Assembly (NCBI GenBank): GCA_965216135.1
Contig: CBDCFL010000014.1
Coordinates: forward strand, 29,192 to 93,191
Reading direction: 5' to 3'
Origin: CBDCFL01 sp965216135
Lineage (GTDB): Bacteria > Pseudomonadota > Alphaproteobacteria > Rhodobacterales > Rhodobacteraceae
Length of the DNA: 64,000 bases
How positions within the stretch are numbered: position 1 is the stretch's first letter; each line of letters opens with the position of its first letter. A program made the translations under genes and the position numbers. The notes under the pieces were generated by a model that saw nothing but the letters and a program-made list of their open reading frames with translations, was not told the origin of the DNA and searched no databases. Shown here piece by piece: positions 62,648 through 64,000 of the stretch.

Positions 62648-62698
62648 TAATTTCGTCATTAATGACAAAAACTGACGAACACGAATGACGAAATTACA
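62648..62698. promoter_or_regulatory. Long inverted repeat between lacI and the TIM-barrel gene; candidate LacI operators
   Basis: GTAATTTCGTCAT (62648-62660) and ATGACGAAATTAC (62686-62698) are exact complements. Inside lies the perfect palindrome GTCATTAATGAC (62655-62666). There is no T-run, so an operator pair upstream of the isomerase operon is more likely than a terminator. Confidence 0.5.
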
Positions 62699-62701
62699 TC
62701 A

Positions 62702-63733
62702 TCAAATGGATTCAGGCACAAATAGGTCAGGTTGAAGAAATATTTGGCCAAGTGTTTCAGCTCCACCCTCGACTGCAGATTTAGCCATTTCCGCAAGCAA
62801 GCCCTGGCAAAGTTTAGGCAGCGGTGTCGCATCAACTAGGGTCACATATTTTTCCTGTAGGGCGAGCGTAGAGGTCTCAGTTAGTTCATTAACGACCAAA
62901 GAAACCGCTTCTGGTTTACGCATCTCTCTTAGGGCCTGAATGGCGCCCTCCATCCCACCACCTGCCACGAAGATTCCTCTTAGGTCGGGGTTTCGGTACA
63001 ATAAGTCGAGTGTAGCCTCATAGGTAACCTGCCTGGTTTCAAGATTTACCAATGCATCCAGGACAGTAAATGTCTGGGCGTGTTCGCGGAAATAACTCCG
63101 AAACCCGGTCTCCCGAAGTTCGTGGCCCTGCCACCTGTGACCACCGACAAACACAGCCACTTTCCCTGGCGTCGACTGCGTACTGGCAATTGCCCAAGCC
63201 GCAATTCTGCCAATTTTCAAGTTATTAAGGCCGACATAATGTTGCCTCACCCCCGGAGCAAAATCATTCAGAAGCGAAAATACCGGGATATCTCTGTTTT
63301 TTAACTTTTTGACAGCAGCTGTTACTTGGTGACTATTAACCGCCGTAGCAGCCACCACCTGGGAACGACCGCCAAGTTCCAATATCAAATTAGCCTGCTC
63401 CTTGGGGTCCTGCGACGAGGCAAAGATAACTTCCACACGTGCACAAACATTGGGAATTCGAGCAGCTGCCTTTTCAATTTCTTCGCGAAACGTGAGGTAA
63501 AAGAGTTGATTTTCTTTTTGCAACAAGAAACCCATTTTGCATTGCGGCAGATCTGCGGAAAGCCGTCGCAAGATCAGCGGAGCGGCATGATACCCAATCT
63601 CCTCTGCTGCCAGATACACTTTCTGCGCAGTCGCCTCGCGCACTTTTTCCCGCCCATTCAGTGCGCGATCCACAGTCGAGGCGCTCGTTCCCGCAGCACG
63701 CGCGACGTCTGCAAGTGTTGGACGACCAGCCAT
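62702..63733 (-). CDS. LacI-family transcriptional regulator
   Basis: 343 residues. N-terminal LacI HTH with hinge (PTLADVARAAGTSASTVDRALNGREKVREATAQKVYLAAEEIGY). The ligand domain is of the sugar-binding type (VVAATAVNSHQVTAAVKKLK, FVGGHRWQGHELRETGF, GIFVAGGGMEGAIQALREM). It is encoded upstream of, and on the same strand as, the isomerase and binding-protein genes, so it probably controls their operon in response to a sugar or inositol. Intact. Confidence 0.92.
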   Translation of the reverse strand: MAGRPTLADVARAAGTSASTVDRALNGREKVREATAQKVYLAAEEIGYHAAPLILRRLSADLPQCKMGFLLQKENQLFYLTFREEIEKAAARIPNVCARVEVIFASSQDPKEQANLILELGGRSQVVAATAVNSHQVTAAVKKLKNRDIPVFSLLNDFAPGVRQHYVGLNNLKIGRIAAWAIASTQSTPGKVAVFVGGHRWQGHELRETGFRSYFREHAQTFTVLDALVNLETRQVTYEATLDLLYRNPDLRGIFVAGGGMEGAIQALREMRKPEAVSLVVNELTETSTLALQEKYVTLVDATPLPKLCQGLLAEMAKSAVEGGAETLGQIFLQPDLFVPESI

Positions 63734-63750
63734 GTCCGTTCCTTCGTGTC

Positions 63751-63774
63751 AGAAGACCCAAGTATACGTCTTCT
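63751..63774. promoter_or_regulatory. Inverted repeat upstream of lacI
   Basis: AGAAGAC and GTCTTCT (7 bp arms, 10 bp spacer containing GTATAC) lie 18-41 bp before the lacI start. It may be an autoregulatory site; it does not match the 62655 palindrome. Confidence 0.35.
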
Positions 63775-64000
63775 GTGCGCTGCGATCTAGGCTGGAGTGC
63801 GACAAAACTATTAGGCATCGCGGAAAACGAACGGCAAAATGTGCCAAAACCGACCATCTTCCATTGACTAAAACCGGCCGATTTGTCTGCACTGCCGCCA
63901 TCTCGCCGACTAGAATGCTGCGCTGTCTATATACGGTAGCAATGCGAAAGCTGCACTGCGGCGTCACGTTGGCTTATCAAAGTCTGATATGGGCCGTGTG
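63775..64000. other. Intergenic end of window
   Basis: 226 bp upstream of lacI with no convincing gene on either strand. It probably contains the lacI promoter and perhaps the start region of a divergent gene beyond the window. Confidence 0.5.

Noticed and set aside
63749..63967. 72-codon minus-strand frame at the window end
   Set aside because: No domain, no ribosome site, and it overlaps the lacI promoter region.

Overview
The window looks like a chromosomal segment of a Rhodobacterales (Roseobacter-lineage) alphaproteobacterium. This rests on gene content and order: a YcjX-GNAT-YcjF set before ileS; a TolC-type protein next to an isoaspartyl methyltransferase; DUF1178-SDR-lysC-ptsP; mtnP close to apt; phosphatidylcholine synthase; a complex I NDUFS4-type subunit. 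Codon usage is also GC-rich. The genus cannot be fixed from sequence alone. I see no phage, CRISPR array or plasmid origin.

The dominant feature is mobile-element load with gene decay. I count 14 insertion sequences of seven families (three IS5/IS427-type, three IS1595, three IS630, two IS21, one IS481, one IS1182, one IS200) plus a short inverted-repeat (MITE-like) family. Several are nested: IS200 in IS21, IS630 in IS1182, IS630 in a MITE. For many insertions the target duplication is readable and the broken gene can be rejoined, usually in frame: a rhamnosyltransferase-like gene, a LysR regulator, an endonuclease/exonuclease/phosphatase gene, an exopolysaccharide membrane protein and an IolI-like TIM-barrel gene (hit twice). 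Further genes carry small indels or short tandem duplications: ogt, padR, apt, a UDP-sugar dehydrogenase and istA. Either this lineage is losing genes fast or the assembly has residual indel errors; the 13, 36 and 101 bp tandem duplications look biological.

Layout. 1-6190: housekeeping (ycjX end, GNAT, ycjF, ileS, broken ogt, DMT exporter). 6196-9239: rhamnosyltransferase split by IS5, then an IS1595 relic. 9517-11266: pcs and small genes. 11267-13086: repeats, hairpins and IS481. 13113-19801: decayed padR, uvrB, split lysR, sulfotransferase, methyltransferase. 19853-22844: decayed IS21 carrying IS200. 22845-29241: G-rich hairpin, NDUFS4-type gene, tRNA-Arg, split EEP gene, PopZ-like protein, tolC, pcm, tRNA-Cys. 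29318-41999: MITE with IS630, then a conserved core (waaA/kdtA, DUF1178, SDR, lysC, ptsP, GNAT, flavin reductase, mtnP, globin-like, DsbA-like, apt). 42028-44250: repeats around an SRPBCC-TetR pair. 44331-57424: surface-polysaccharide region (GMC oxidoreductase, GT39-like protein, epimerase, UDP-sugar dehydrogenase, GT2 fragment, membrane protein, UDP-xylose synthase end), heavily damaged. 58524-63733: remains of a sugar or inositol uptake/catabolism locus (permease start, binding protein, TIM-barrel isomerase, LacI regulator).

No convincing new multi-gene system is present. The most unusual items are a 39 bp patch of IS630 transposase sequence inside an unrelated gene, a G-quadruplex motif in the loop of a perfect 17 bp inverted repeat, a MITE copy whose interruption by IS630 can be shown by arithmetic, and an A7/A8 slippery run that splits or fuses IS630 transposases.
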